The notes under the pieces were generated by a model. The model searched no databases and was not told the origin of the DNA. It worked only from the letters and a program-made list of their open reading frames with translations. A DNA stretch of 64,000 nt. It comes from Streptomyces sp. SPB162. GTDB taxonomy: Bacteria; Actinomycetota; Actinomycetes; Streptomycetales; Streptomycetaceae. The translations under genes were made by a program, and so were the position numbers. Each line of letters opens with the position of its first letter. Position 1 is the first letter of the stretch. The stretch is from NCBI RefSeq assembly GCF_029504575.1, contig NZ_JAQFII010000001.1, positions 5,587,001 to 5,651,000 of the forward strand, given 5' to 3'. Shown piece by piece: positions 7,849 to 15,232 of the stretch.

Positions 7849-8883
7849 ATGCCGCACACTCCCGCCGCCGACGGCTTCCGGATGCCCCCCGAGTGGGCCC
7901 CGCACGCCCGCACGTGGATGGCGCTGCCGTCGCCCAACAGGACCTTCGCGGACGCCGAGGACCTCGACGCCTCCCGCCGCGCCTGGGCCGAGGTCGCGCG
8001 CACCATCAGCCGCTACGAGCCCGTCACCGTCCTCACCACGCCCGGTGACGGCGACGCGGCCCGCTCGCTGCTCGGCAGCCGGGTCGAGGTCGTGGAGCGG
8101 CCGCTCAACGACGCGTGGATGCGCGACATGGGCCCGACGTTCCTGGTCCGTGACGGCGAACTGGCCTCCGCGAACTGGGTGTTCAACGGCTGGGGCGCCC
8201 AGGAGTGGGCGCGGTGGGACCTGGACTCGCAGGTCGGCGCGGAGGTCGCCGGGCTGGCCGGTGCGCGCGGCTACGCCTCGCCGCTGGTCAACGAGGGCGG
8301 CGGCATTCACGTCGACGGCGAGGGCACGGTCCTGCTCACCGAGACCGTCCAGCTCGACCCGGGCCGCAACCCCGGGTGGACGAAGGAGCGGGTGGAGGAG
8401 GAACTGCACGCCCATCTCGGGACGACGAAGGCGATCTGGCTGCCGCGTGGGCTGACCGCCGACTACGGGACCTTCGGTACCCGTGGACATATCGACATTC
8501 TCGCCGCGTTCGTCCGACCCGGCACGGTCGTCGTCCACAGCCAGCAGGACCCGTCGCACCCGGACCACGCCGTGTCGCAGGAGACGATCAAACTGCTCGC
8601 CTCCGCCACCGACGCGCGCGGCCGCGCCCTGGAGGTCGTCGAGCTGCCCGCCCCCTCGGTCACCGGGGAGGACGGCGAACTGGTCGACTACTCTTACGTC
8701 AACCACTACCTGTGCAACGGCGCCGTCGTGCTGTGCTCCTTCGACGACCCGGCCGACCGGGTCAACGCGGAGATCTTCGGCCGGCTCTTCCCCGAGCGCG
8801 ACGTGGTCCTCGTCGAAGCCCGCACGATCTTCGCGCACGGCGGCGGCATCCACTGCATCACCCAACAGCAGCCCCGGGTGTGA
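7849..8883 (+). CDS. aguA: Agmatine deiminase
   Basis: The 344-aa protein belongs to the porphyromonas-type peptidyl-arginine deiminase / agmatine iminohydrolase family. It has ERPLNDAWMRDMGPTF, NWVFNGWGAQEW, NEGGGIHVDGEG, TRGHIDILAAF and the C-terminal catalytic GGGIHCITQQ with nucleophile C336. It converts agmatine to N-carbamoylputrescine and ammonia. It is the third gene of the urease-like operon, which suggests that the operon releases nitrogen from guanidino or ureido compounds. Confidence 0.93.
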   Translation: MPHTPAADGFRMPPEWAPHARTWMALPSPNRTFADAEDLDASRRAWAEVARTISRYEPVTVLTTPGDGDAARSLLGSRVEVVERPLNDAWMRDMGPTFLVRDGELASANWVFNGWGAQEWARWDLDSQVGAEVAGLAGARGYASPLVNEGGGIHVDGEGTVLLTETVQLDPGRNPGWTKERVEEELHAHLGTTKAIWLPRGLTADYGTFGTRGHIDILAAFVRPGTVVVHSQQDPSHPDHAVSQETIKLLASATDARGRALEVVELPAPSVTGEDGELVDYSYVNHYLCNGAVVLCSFDDPADRVNAEIFGRLFPERDVVLVEARTIFAHGGGIHCITQQQPRV

Positions 8884-8927
8884 CCGCACGCGAGCCAGGG
8901 ACAGATCACAGCCGGCCGGAGGACGCG

Positions 8928-9539
8928 GTGACAGGACAGCCCCGCGCCAGGCGCCGACTCAAGCAGCCCCGTGAGCTGGTGATGGCCGCCGCGATGACGG
9001 CCATCGCGGAGCACGGCCTGGCCGAACTGACCCTCGCCGGCCTCGGCCGCGAGGTCGGCATGAGCAGCGGCCACGTCCTCTACTACTTCGGCAGCAAGGA
9101 CGAGCTGCTGCTGCAGACCCTGGAGTGGAGCGAGGAACAGCTCGGCGCCCAGCGTCGCGCCCTGCTGTCCCGCCCGCTGCCCGCCGGCGAGCGGCTCGAC
9201 CTGATCGTCGACCACTACCTCGCCGACGGGCCCCGTGATCCGCACTGGGTGCTCTGGTCCGAGGTCTGGACCCGCTCCCAGCTCGGCGAGGAAGGTCTGC
9301 GACGGCAGCTCTCCCTGGAGCTCGCCTGGCACCGGGACCTGGTGGCGCTGCTCGCCGAGGGCATCTCCCGGGGCGAGTTCCGCCCCGTGGACCCCGAACG
9401 CTTCTCCGTCCGGCTTCGCGCGCTGCTCGACGGCTTCGGCACCCACCTCGTCGTCGGCCTGCCCGGCACCGACCGCGAAGCGGTCCTCGGCCACGTGCGG
9501 GAGTTCCTCCAGGACGGGTTGTTCGCGCCCACCGCCTGA
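8928..9539 (+). CDS. TetR-family transcriptional regulator
   Basis: The 203-aa protein has an N-terminal TetR helix-turn-helix (about residues 15-60: LVMAAAMTAIAEHGLAELTLAGL, then SSGHVLYYFGSKDELL) and a mostly helical ligand domain. GTG 8928 follows GGAGGA; an earlier GTG at 8880 has no ribosome binding site. It lies 45 bases after aguA in the same direction and is probably the operon's own regulator, acting on the TTAGAG-N5-CTC(T/G)AA sites at 5332-5415. The ligand could be urea, agmatine or a related amine; this is inference. Confidence 0.9.
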   Translation: MTGQPRARRRLKQPRELVMAAAMTAIAEHGLAELTLAGLGREVGMSSGHVLYYFGSKDELLLQTLEWSEEQLGAQRRALLSRPLPAGERLDLIVDHYLADGPRDPHWVLWSEVWTRSQLGEEGLRRQLSLELAWHRDLVALLAEGISRGEFRPVDPERFSVRLRALLDGFGTHLVVGLPGTDREAVLGHVREFLQDGLFAPTA

Positions 9540-9599
9540 GCCGGTGCGGGCGGAGGCGCCCTTGCGGGGGAACCGCTCATTCCGGCACGGTCGTTGACC

Positions 9600-10937
9600 A
9601 TGAGCACCGACAGCACCGTGGGGCGCGCCGACGGACACCGGCACTGGAGGAAGATCTGGGTCGGCTCGGCGGGCAACATGGTCGAGTGGTTCGACTGGTT
9701 CGTGTACTCGACGTTCGCGACCTACTTCGCGGCCTCGTTCTTCCCCAAGGGGGACCAGACCGCCCAGATGCTGAACACGATGGGCATCTTCGCCGTCGGG
9801 TTCTTCATGCGGCCGGTGGGTGGCTGGCTGCTCGGCCGGATCGGTGACCGGAAGGGCCGGAAGGCCGCGCTGACGCTGTCGGTCTCCCTGATGTCGGCGA
9901 GCGCGGTGCTGATCGCGGCGGCACCGACATACGCGGTCGCCGGGTACGGCGGCGCGGCCGTCCTGCTGGTGGCGCGGCTGCTGCAGGGCCTGTCGGTGGG
10001 TGGCGAGTACGCGGCGAGCGCCACGTACCTGACGGAGGCGTCGGCGCCCGGCCGCCGGGGGTTCGCCTCCAGTTTCCAGTACGTGTCGATGACGGTCGGC
10101 CAGCTCATCGGGCTCGGGCTGCAGATCATCCTGCAGCACACGATGTCGGACGGCGCGCTGCACAGCTGGGGCTGGCGGATCCCGTTCATCGTCGGCGCCC
10201 TCGGCGCCGCGGTCGTCTTCTACCTGCGGCGCAACATGCTGGAGACCGGCGTGTACGAGGTGGCGTCCGCGGAAGCGGGGGAGGAGAGCGGAACGCTGGC
10301 GACGCTGTGGAAGCACCGGCGCGAGGCGTTCCTGGTCATGGCGCTCACGATGGGCGGCACGGTCGCGTACTACACGTACACCGTCTACCTCACGAAGTAC
10401 CTGGCCGGCAGCGCGGGACTGCCCCAGCAGACCGCGACCCTGGTCAGCTTCTGCGCGCTGACGGTCTTCGCCTGCCTGCAACCGCTCGCGGGAGGGCTGT
10501 CGGACCGCATCGGCCGACGGCCGCTGCTGATCACCTTCGCGGTCGGCTCGACCTTTCTCACCGTCCCGATCATGACGACGCTCCGGCACGTCAGCGGCTT
10601 CTGGTCGGCCCTGGGCCTCGCCCTGCTCGCGCTGGTGGTCGTCACGGGCTACACGTCGATCAACGCCTGCGTGAAGGCCGAGCTCTTCCCGACCCACATC
10701 CGCGCCCTGGGCGTCGCCCTGCCGTACGCCCTCGCCAACGCCCTGTTCGGCGGCACCGCGGAATACGTCGCCCTGTGGTTCAAGAAGGGCGGTATCGAGT
10801 CCGGCTACTACTGGTACGTGGCGGGCTGCGCGGCCGTCTCGCTCGTCGTGTACCTGTCGATGCGCGAGACGCGGGAGATCGACCTGCACCGGGTGGGGAG
10901 CGACACGCCGGACCGTGAGCAAGCGCTCGCATCCTGA
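9600..10937 (+). CDS. MFS transporter of the metabolite:H+ symporter (MHS) type
   Basis: The 445-aa protein opens with GNMVEWFDWFVYSTFATYFA, the signature of the MHS family (KgtP/ProP-like proton symporters for organic acids, betaine or proline). It has the loop motif GRIGDRKGRKAAL between membrane segments 2 and 3 and about twelve hydrophobic segments. It follows the TetR gene by 60 bases in the same direction and may belong to the urease-like operon, importing its nitrogen substrate. No clear ribosome binding site precedes ATG 9600; an in-frame TTG lies two codons earlier. The substrate cannot be read from the sequence. Confidence 0.88.
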   Translation: MSTDSTVGRADGHRHWRKIWVGSAGNMVEWFDWFVYSTFATYFAASFFPKGDQTAQMLNTMGIFAVGFFMRPVGGWLLGRIGDRKGRKAALTLSVSLMSASAVLIAAAPTYAVAGYGGAAVLLVARLLQGLSVGGEYAASATYLTEASAPGRRGFASSFQYVSMTVGQLIGLGLQIILQHTMSDGALHSWGWRIPFIVGALGAAVVFYLRRNMLETGVYEVASAEAGEESGTLATLWKHRREAFLVMALTMGGTVAYYTYTVYLTKYLAGSAGLPQQTATLVSFCALTVFACLQPLAGGLSDRIGRRPLLITFAVGSTFLTVPIMTTLRHVSGFWSALGLALLALVVVTGYTSINACVKAELFPTHIRALGVALPYALANALFGGTAEYVALWFKKGGIESGYYWYVAGCAAVSLVVYLSMRETREIDLHRVGSDTPDREQALAS

Positions 10938-10980
10938 GACGGGGCGGAGCACGGGGGCGGGTCTGTGCCACACTGCTGCC

Positions 10981-11040
10981 GTGCTCTCCAACGTCATCAT
11001 TATGGACAGCGCACGCCGGTCCGCAGTGAGCGCCCCGTAG
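10981..11040 (+). CDS. Candidate leader peptide of cimA, 19 aa, rich in branched-chain residues
   Basis: GTG CTC TCC AAC GTC ATC ATT ... TAG encodes MLSNVIIMDSARRSAVSAP. Residues 5-7 are Val-Ile-Ile, the type of control codons expected in a branched-chain amino acid attenuator. The GTG has no Shine-Dalgarno site but follows a -10-like CACACT by six bases, so the transcript may be leaderless. A Rho-independent terminator begins 45 bases after the stop. This arrangement matches transcription attenuation ahead of amino acid biosynthesis genes. Confidence 0.6.
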   Translation: MLSNVIIMDSARRSAVSAP

Positions 11041-11084
11041 AAAACGTACGGCAGCGACCACCGTGTCCCAGACCCGCGTGCAGA

Positions 11085-11110
11085 CCTCTCGCATCCGCGA
11101 GGGGTTTTTT
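11085..11110 (+). terminator. Intrinsic terminator in the cimA leader (candidate attenuator)
   Basis: CCTCTCGC (11085-11092) pairs with GCGAGGGG (11097-11104), has a 4-base ATCC loop and is followed by six Ts (11105-11110). It lies between the leader peptide and cimA. I could not assign a convincing antiterminator by eye. Confidence 0.75.
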
Positions 11111-11214
11111 CGTTTCCCGGCCCACCCATGCCGGACGCGAAGCGCGAGGGATCATTGGGGGCAAGTGGAGACGGGTCTTCCGGTAACCACTCATCCGACA
11201 GGAGCCTCACCACC

Positions 11215-12813
11215 ATGACAGCCGTATTGGACGACAGCTTCCATGTCTTCGACACCACACTGCGCGACGGCGCGCAGCGTGAGGGGATCAACCTCACCGT
11301 CGCGGACAAGCTGACGATCGCCCGGCACCTGGACGACTTCGGGGTGGGCTTCATCGAGGGCGGCTGGCCGGGCGCCAACCCCCGGGACACCGAGTTCTTC
11401 GCCCGCGCGGCCGGCGAGCTGGAGCTGCGGAACGCCACGCTGGTCGCCTTCGGGGCAACCCGTAGGCCCGGCGGGAAAGCCGCCGAGGACATGCAGGTCA
11501 AGGCGCTGCTGGACTCCAATGCCCCGGTGATCACGCTGGTCGCCAAATCGCACGACCGCCATGTCGAGCTGGCGCTGCGCACCACGCTGGACGAGAACCT
11601 GGAGATGATCCGGGACACCGTCTCCTACCTGCGGGAGCAGGGACGGCGGGTGTTCGTCGACTGCGAGCACTTCTTCGACGGCTACAAGGCGAACCCCGAG
11701 TACGCGAAGCAGGTCGTCAGGGCGGCGCACGAGGCCGGCGCCGACGTCGTCGTGCTGTGCGACACCAACGGCGGCATGCTGCCGGCGCAGGTCCAGGCCG
11801 TGGTGGGCCTCGTCCTGGCCGACACCGAGGCGCGGCTGGGTATCCACGCCCAGGACGACACGGGCTGCGCGGTGGCCAACACGCTCGCCGCCGTCGATGC
11901 CGGAGCGACCCACGTGCAGTGCACGGCGAACGGCTACGGCGAGCGGGTCGGCAACAGCAACCTGTTCCCGGTGGTCGCGGCGCTGGAGCTCAAGTACGGC
12001 AAGAAGGTGCTCCCCGACGGCGCGCTGGCGGAGATGACGCGCATCTCGCACGCCATCGCAGAGGTCGTCAACCTCGCACCCTCCACCCACCAGCCCTACG
12101 TGGGCGTCTCCGCCTTCGCTCACAAGGCCGGCCTGCACGCGTCGGCCATCAAGGTCGACCCGGACCTCTACCAGCACATCGACCCCGAGCTGGTCGGCAA
12201 CACCATGCGGATGCTCGTCTCCGACATGGCCGGGCGCGCCTCCATCGAGCTCAAGGGCAAAGAGCTCGGCATCGACCTCGGCGACGACCGCGAACTCGTC
12301 GGCCGGGTCGTCGCGAGGGTGAAGGAGCGCGAGCTCCAGGGCTACACGTACGAAGCAGCGGACGCCTCCTTCGAGCTGTTGCTGCGTGACGAGATCAACG
12401 GTCGCCCCCGCCGCTACTTCCGCGTCGAGTCCTGGCGAGCGATCGTGGAGGACCGCCCCGACGGCATCCACGCCAACGAGGCGACGGTGAAGGTGTGGGC
12501 GAAGGGCGAGCGCATCGTCGCCACGGCAGAGGGCAACGGCCCGGTCAACGCGCTGGACCGCGCGTTGCGGGTCGCCCTGGAGCGGATCTATCCGCAGCTC
12601 GCCGAGCTCCAGCTCGTCGACTACAAGGTCCGCATCCTCGAAGGCCGCCAGGGCACCGACTCCACCACCCGCGTGCTCATCACCACGAGCGACCGCCAGG
12701 GCGAGTGGAACACGGTCGGCGTCGCGGAGAACGTGATCGCGGCCTCCTGGCAGGCCCTGGACGACGCGTACGCGTATGGGCTGCTGCGGGCTGGTGTCGA
12801 CCCGCAGGAGTGA
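11215..12813 (+). CDS. cimA: Citramalate synthase
   Basis: The 532-aa protein is a DRE-TIM metallolyase of the CimA / LeuA2 subgroup, with DTTLRDGAQREG near residue 13, the TIM barrel, VQCTANGYGERVGNSNL and a C-terminal LeuA-type regulatory domain (about 400-532). It condenses pyruvate with acetyl-CoA to citramalate, the threonine-independent entry to isoleucine. AGGAG lies ten bases before ATG 11215. The metal-binding segment reads HAQDDTG (H211, Q213, D214) where relatives normally have HxHND. The second His ligand is thus Gln, differing by one base, which is worth checking. An attenuator-like leader precedes the gene. Confidence 0.9.
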   Translation: MTAVLDDSFHVFDTTLRDGAQREGINLTVADKLTIARHLDDFGVGFIEGGWPGANPRDTEFFARAAGELELRNATLVAFGATRRPGGKAAEDMQVKALLDSNAPVITLVAKSHDRHVELALRTTLDENLEMIRDTVSYLREQGRRVFVDCEHFFDGYKANPEYAKQVVRAAHEAGADVVVLCDTNGGMLPAQVQAVVGLVLADTEARLGIHAQDDTGCAVANTLAAVDAGATHVQCTANGYGERVGNSNLFPVVAALELKYGKKVLPDGALAEMTRISHAIAEVVNLAPSTHQPYVGVSAFAHKAGLHASAIKVDPDLYQHIDPELVGNTMRMLVSDMAGRASIELKGKELGIDLGDDRELVGRVVARVKERELQGYTYEAADASFELLLRDEINGRPRRYFRVESWRAIVEDRPDGIHANEATVKVWAKGERIVATAEGNGPVNALDRALRVALERIYPQLAELQLVDYKVRILEGRQGTDSTTRVLITTSDRQGEWNTVGVAENVIAASWQALDDAYAYGLLRAGVDPQE

Positions 12814-12822
12814 ACCGAGTCG

Positions 12823-13101
12823 TCAGACGCTGAGGTCGGCCCCGGCGGCGAACGCGACGAAGCGGGTCCAGGCGGCGGGTGAGACCGTCAGGGCCGGACC
12901 GTCGGGGTCCTTGGAGTCACGGATGTGGACGGCTTGGGGGTGGGCGGCGATCTCGATGCAGTTGCCGCCCTCGCTGCCACTGTGAGTGGACTTGCGCCAG
13001 GTGTAGGCGATCTCGACGCAGTTGCCGCCGGTGTCGCTGCTGTGGCTGGACTTGAACCAAGCCAGATCGTCGAAGGTCTGTGGGCTTGCTGCGCGGTTCA
13101 T
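12823..13101 (-). CDS. DUF397 protein with two tandem DUF397 half-repeats
   Basis: The 92-aa protein contains WFKSSHSSDTGGNCVEIA (about residues 15-32) and WRKSTHSGSEGGNCIEIA (about 35-52), followed by the usual VHIRDSKDPDGPALTVSPAAW tail. An ordinary DUF397 protein has one such motif. Its ATG overlaps the stop of the upstream XRE regulator by four bases. DUF397 and XRE-DUF5753 pairs are very common in Streptomyces (BldB/WhiJ-like systems) and are thought to act together in developmental control. Confidence 0.88.
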   Translation of the reverse strand: MNRAASPQTFDDLAWFKSSHSSDTGGNCVEIAYTWRKSTHSGSEGGNCIEIAAHPQAVHIRDSKDPDGPALTVSPAAWTRFVAFAAGADLSV

Positions 13102-13934
13102 GCATCTCCTAGCAGATCGTCCAGCAGACCCATGCTCTCCTCGGGGGTGAGGGCCTGCGAGCGCAGCATCCCATATTTCTGGTGATAGGTACTGACCTGG
13201 TCGGGATCATCGACGAGAATGCCGAGGTGTTGCCCCTCGAAATAGGCCAGTTGATCGTGATCCGGGGTCTCCAGCAGCACCATCGGACCTGCCAGCCCAG
13301 CGTGCCTCTGGCGGTTCGTTGGCATGATCTGGAGTCCCAAGAAGGGGAGTTCCGCGCATCTCCGTAGATGCTGCATCTGCTCACGAAGAATTGCCTCCCC
13401 CTCGATCGGCCGATGCAACACCACCTCCTCAACGAGGTAGTTCATCATCGGAGGCCAGGGCTTTCGCTCGAAGACCTTTTGGCGGTCGATCCGAGCGGAG
13501 GTTGACTCCCCGATCTCCTCATCGCTGATCGGTGGGAACAGGTTGGAGAAGACAGCCCGCGCGTACCCCTCGGTTTGGAGGAGTCCGGGAACGACCTGAT
13601 TCTCGTAGCTCAGCAACGTCAGCGCCAACTGCTCCTGTTCGATGAAGTCCTGCGCGAACAGCGGATACCGTTCCCGCTGCGGCATCTCCGTGACCCCTAC
13701 CCCCAGCGCCCCCTTCGTCTCCAGCAGTTCGTCCAACTTCCCCGCCAGATCCCCCTTCAGCGGGCGGCGACCCTGCTCGATCGACGCGATCGTCTCCTCG
13801 TGCACACACAGCCGCTCCGCCAGCGCGAACTGCGTGTATCCCGCCCCTCTGCGGAAGTGGCCCAGCATGGCGCCGATCACGTGCCACGAGGGATTCTTCT
13901 TGGGTTTGTTCGCCGGTTGCATGACGCTTCCCAT
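13098..13934 (-). CDS. XRE-family helix-turn-helix regulator with DUF5753 domain
   Basis: From the chosen ATG (MGSVMQPANKPKK) the protein is 278 aa. A helix-turn-helix lies at about residues 20-65 (LGHFRRGAGYTQFALAERLCVHEETIASIEQGRRP). The C-terminal half has the DUF5753 pattern (SYENQVVPGLLQTEGYARAV, RQKVFER, LGLQIMPTNRQRHAGLAGPMVLLE). GAGG lies nine bases before this start; alternatives at 13976 and 13922 exist. It is translationally coupled to the DUF397 gene and divergent from an RsbW-like ATPase gene, the classic three-gene arrangement of this family. Target genes are unknown. Confidence 0.9.
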   Translation of the reverse strand: MGSVMQPANKPKKNPSWHVIGAMLGHFRRGAGYTQFALAERLCVHEETIASIEQGRRPLKGDLAGKLDELLETKGALGVGVTEMPQRERYPLFAQDFIEQEQLALTLLSYENQVVPGLLQTEGYARAVFSNLFPPISDEEIGESTSARIDRQKVFERKPWPPMMNYLVEEVVLHRPIEGEAILREQMQHLRRCAELPFLGLQIMPTNRQRHAGLAGPMVLLETPDHDQLAYFEGQHLGILVDDPDQVSTYHQKYGMLRSQALTPEESMGLLDDLLGDA

Positions 13935-14035
13935 TCCCGCCCACCTCACTCCATGACGCATTCCCACGGCGTACAACCCATCCGTACGCCCTGACGCTGT
14001 GGTCCACTCTAGTGACTCACTGTGACAGTCTGTCT

Positions 14036-14578
14036 ATGGACAAAAACAATCAACTGAGCATTTTTCGCGAGGCGTTCTTCCGGCGCGAGCGGCGATCCGT
14101 TCCTGCGGCCCGTGCCTTCGTCTCCGAGGCACTCCAGGCGTGGGGCGCGGTCGACCGGCGCGACGATGTGCTGCTGTGCGTGAGCGAGTTGGCGACCAAC
14201 GCCCTGCTGCACGGCGTGCCGCCGGGGCGCGGCTTCCGGCTGCAGCTCACCCTCGACGCGGACGGCGGCACGCTGCGCGTCGAGGTCCACGACAGCGGCG
14301 GAGGCGACGTCCGGGCGGCCGCCTCTCGTCCCCAGGCTGGGGATGACGAGGGCGGGCGCGGGTTGCTGCTGGTGGCGGAGCTCGCGGATGCCTGGGGTGT
14401 GGGGCGGCGTGATCCCGGCAAGGTCGTGTGGTGCGCGTTCGCGACCGGTCCCGTTCACCTACGGCCTCTGGCGGACGCGCGTAGAACTCGGGCACACTCG
14501 TCACGCACCACAGCGGCACCCGCTCAACGCCCAACCGCCCCACCGGTTGCACGTATCCCGCAGGAGGCCCTTGTATGA
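14036..14578 (+). CDS. RsbW-like ATP-binding protein (HATPase, anti-sigma type)
   Basis: The 180-aa protein has a GHKL ATPase fold: VSELATNALLHGVPPG is the N-box, RVEVHDSGGG is the G1 box, and GRGLLLVAELADAWGV follows. Such proteins act as serine kinases or anti-sigma factors, and in Streptomyces often sit beside XRE/DUF397 pairs. ATG 14036 is used; it has no clear ribosome binding site and may be leaderless. The last bases overlap the next gene's ATG (ATGA). The C-terminal 40 residues are an Arg/Ala/Pro-rich tail. Confidence 0.85.
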   Translation: MDKNNQLSIFREAFFRRERRSVPAARAFVSEALQAWGAVDRRDDVLLCVSELATNALLHGVPPGRGFRLQLTLDADGGTLRVEVHDSGGGDVRAAASRPQAGDDEGGRGLLLVAELADAWGVGRRDPGKVVWCAFATGPVHLRPLADARRTRAHSSRTTAAPAQRPTAPPVARIPQEALV

Positions 14579-15096
14579 GGTTCCGCAGCACTCCCACGCT
14601 TCGCGCCGTCCTCAGCGTGTTCGTTCTCGCGCTCGGCGTGCTCTTCGCTCCGGGGGTCGGCCTCGCCGCCGCCCCCGACGCCTACGCGGTCAGCAAGCTG
14701 ACGCACGCGCAGGCCACGTCCATGTTCAGCTCGGCGGGCATCACCTGGTCGTCGTCGGGCGGCTGTTCCAACCGCAATGTCGCCACCTGCACGTCCTTCG
14801 ACCAGCTCAACCTGGCCACCGCGCAGGGCGCCGTCACCCTGCGGCACGCGAGCGGCTGCGCCATCAACATCACCGGCGGCACGGAGACCGGCCACGCCAG
14901 CGGCACGTACAGCCACTGGAACGGCTACAAGCTCGACATGGGCAAGGCCACCTGTCTCACCAACTACGTCCACCGGTTCACCTACATCGGACTGCGGGGC
15001 GACGGTGCTCCGCAGTACCAGTCGGGGTCCGGAAACGTCTACGCGGACGAGGGCAGTCACTGGGACGTCCTCTATTACAATTGCGGCGGTTGCTGA
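14575..15096 (+). CDS. Small secreted protein resembling an M15/VanX-type zinc peptidase
   Basis: The 173-aa protein starts with a Sec signal peptide (MRFRSTPTLRAVLSVFVLALGV..., cleavage probably after AAAPDAYA). The mature part holds GGTETGH, then SHWNGYKLD, which fits the SxHxxGxAxD-like zinc motif of the Hedgehog/D-Ala-D-Ala peptidase fold, and DEGSHWDV, which fits the ExxH catalytic motif. It also has several cysteines (GGCSNRNVATC, the YNCGGC end). AGGAGG precedes ATG 14575. It may cut peptidoglycan peptides or another peptide; the family call rests on motif spacing only. Confidence 0.65.
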   Translation: MRFRSTPTLRAVLSVFVLALGVLFAPGVGLAAAPDAYAVSKLTHAQATSMFSSAGITWSSSGGCSNRNVATCTSFDQLNLATAQGAVTLRHASGCAINITGGTETGHASGTYSHWNGYKLDMGKATCLTNYVHRFTYIGLRGDGAPQYQSGSGNVYADEGSHWDVLYYNCGGC

Positions 15097-15146
15097 ACAG
15101 CAACGAACAGACCTAAACAGACCCGAACGGGTCTGACGCGGGTTGG

Positions 15147-15185
15147 ACTTCCGGAAGTGGGTTGTTGGACTCCCGCTTCCGGAAG
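15147..15185. promoter_or_regulatory. Pair of CTTCCGGAAG palindromes upstream of the GH101 gene
   Basis: ACTTCCGGAAGT (15147-15158) is a perfect 12-bp palindrome. CTTCCGGAAG recurs at 15176-15185, with 28 bp between centres, nearly three helical turns. The second copy ends 47 bases before the GH101 start, a good place for a dimer-of-dimers repressor or activator. Confidence 0.6.
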
Positions 15186-15232
15186 TGGCCGCTCCGTTGA
15201 CGGGTGGTCCGGCGCGCCACTACTCAGGGCGC

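Noticed and set aside
11041..11214. T-box riboswitch before cimA
   Set aside because: No T-box core or specifier loop; the leader peptide plus terminator explains the layout better.
15119..15134. Inverted repeat AGACCCGAACGGGTCT after the M15-like gene as a regulatory site
   Set aside because: A short hairpin directly after a stop is more likely a weak terminator; it has no T run and was not called.
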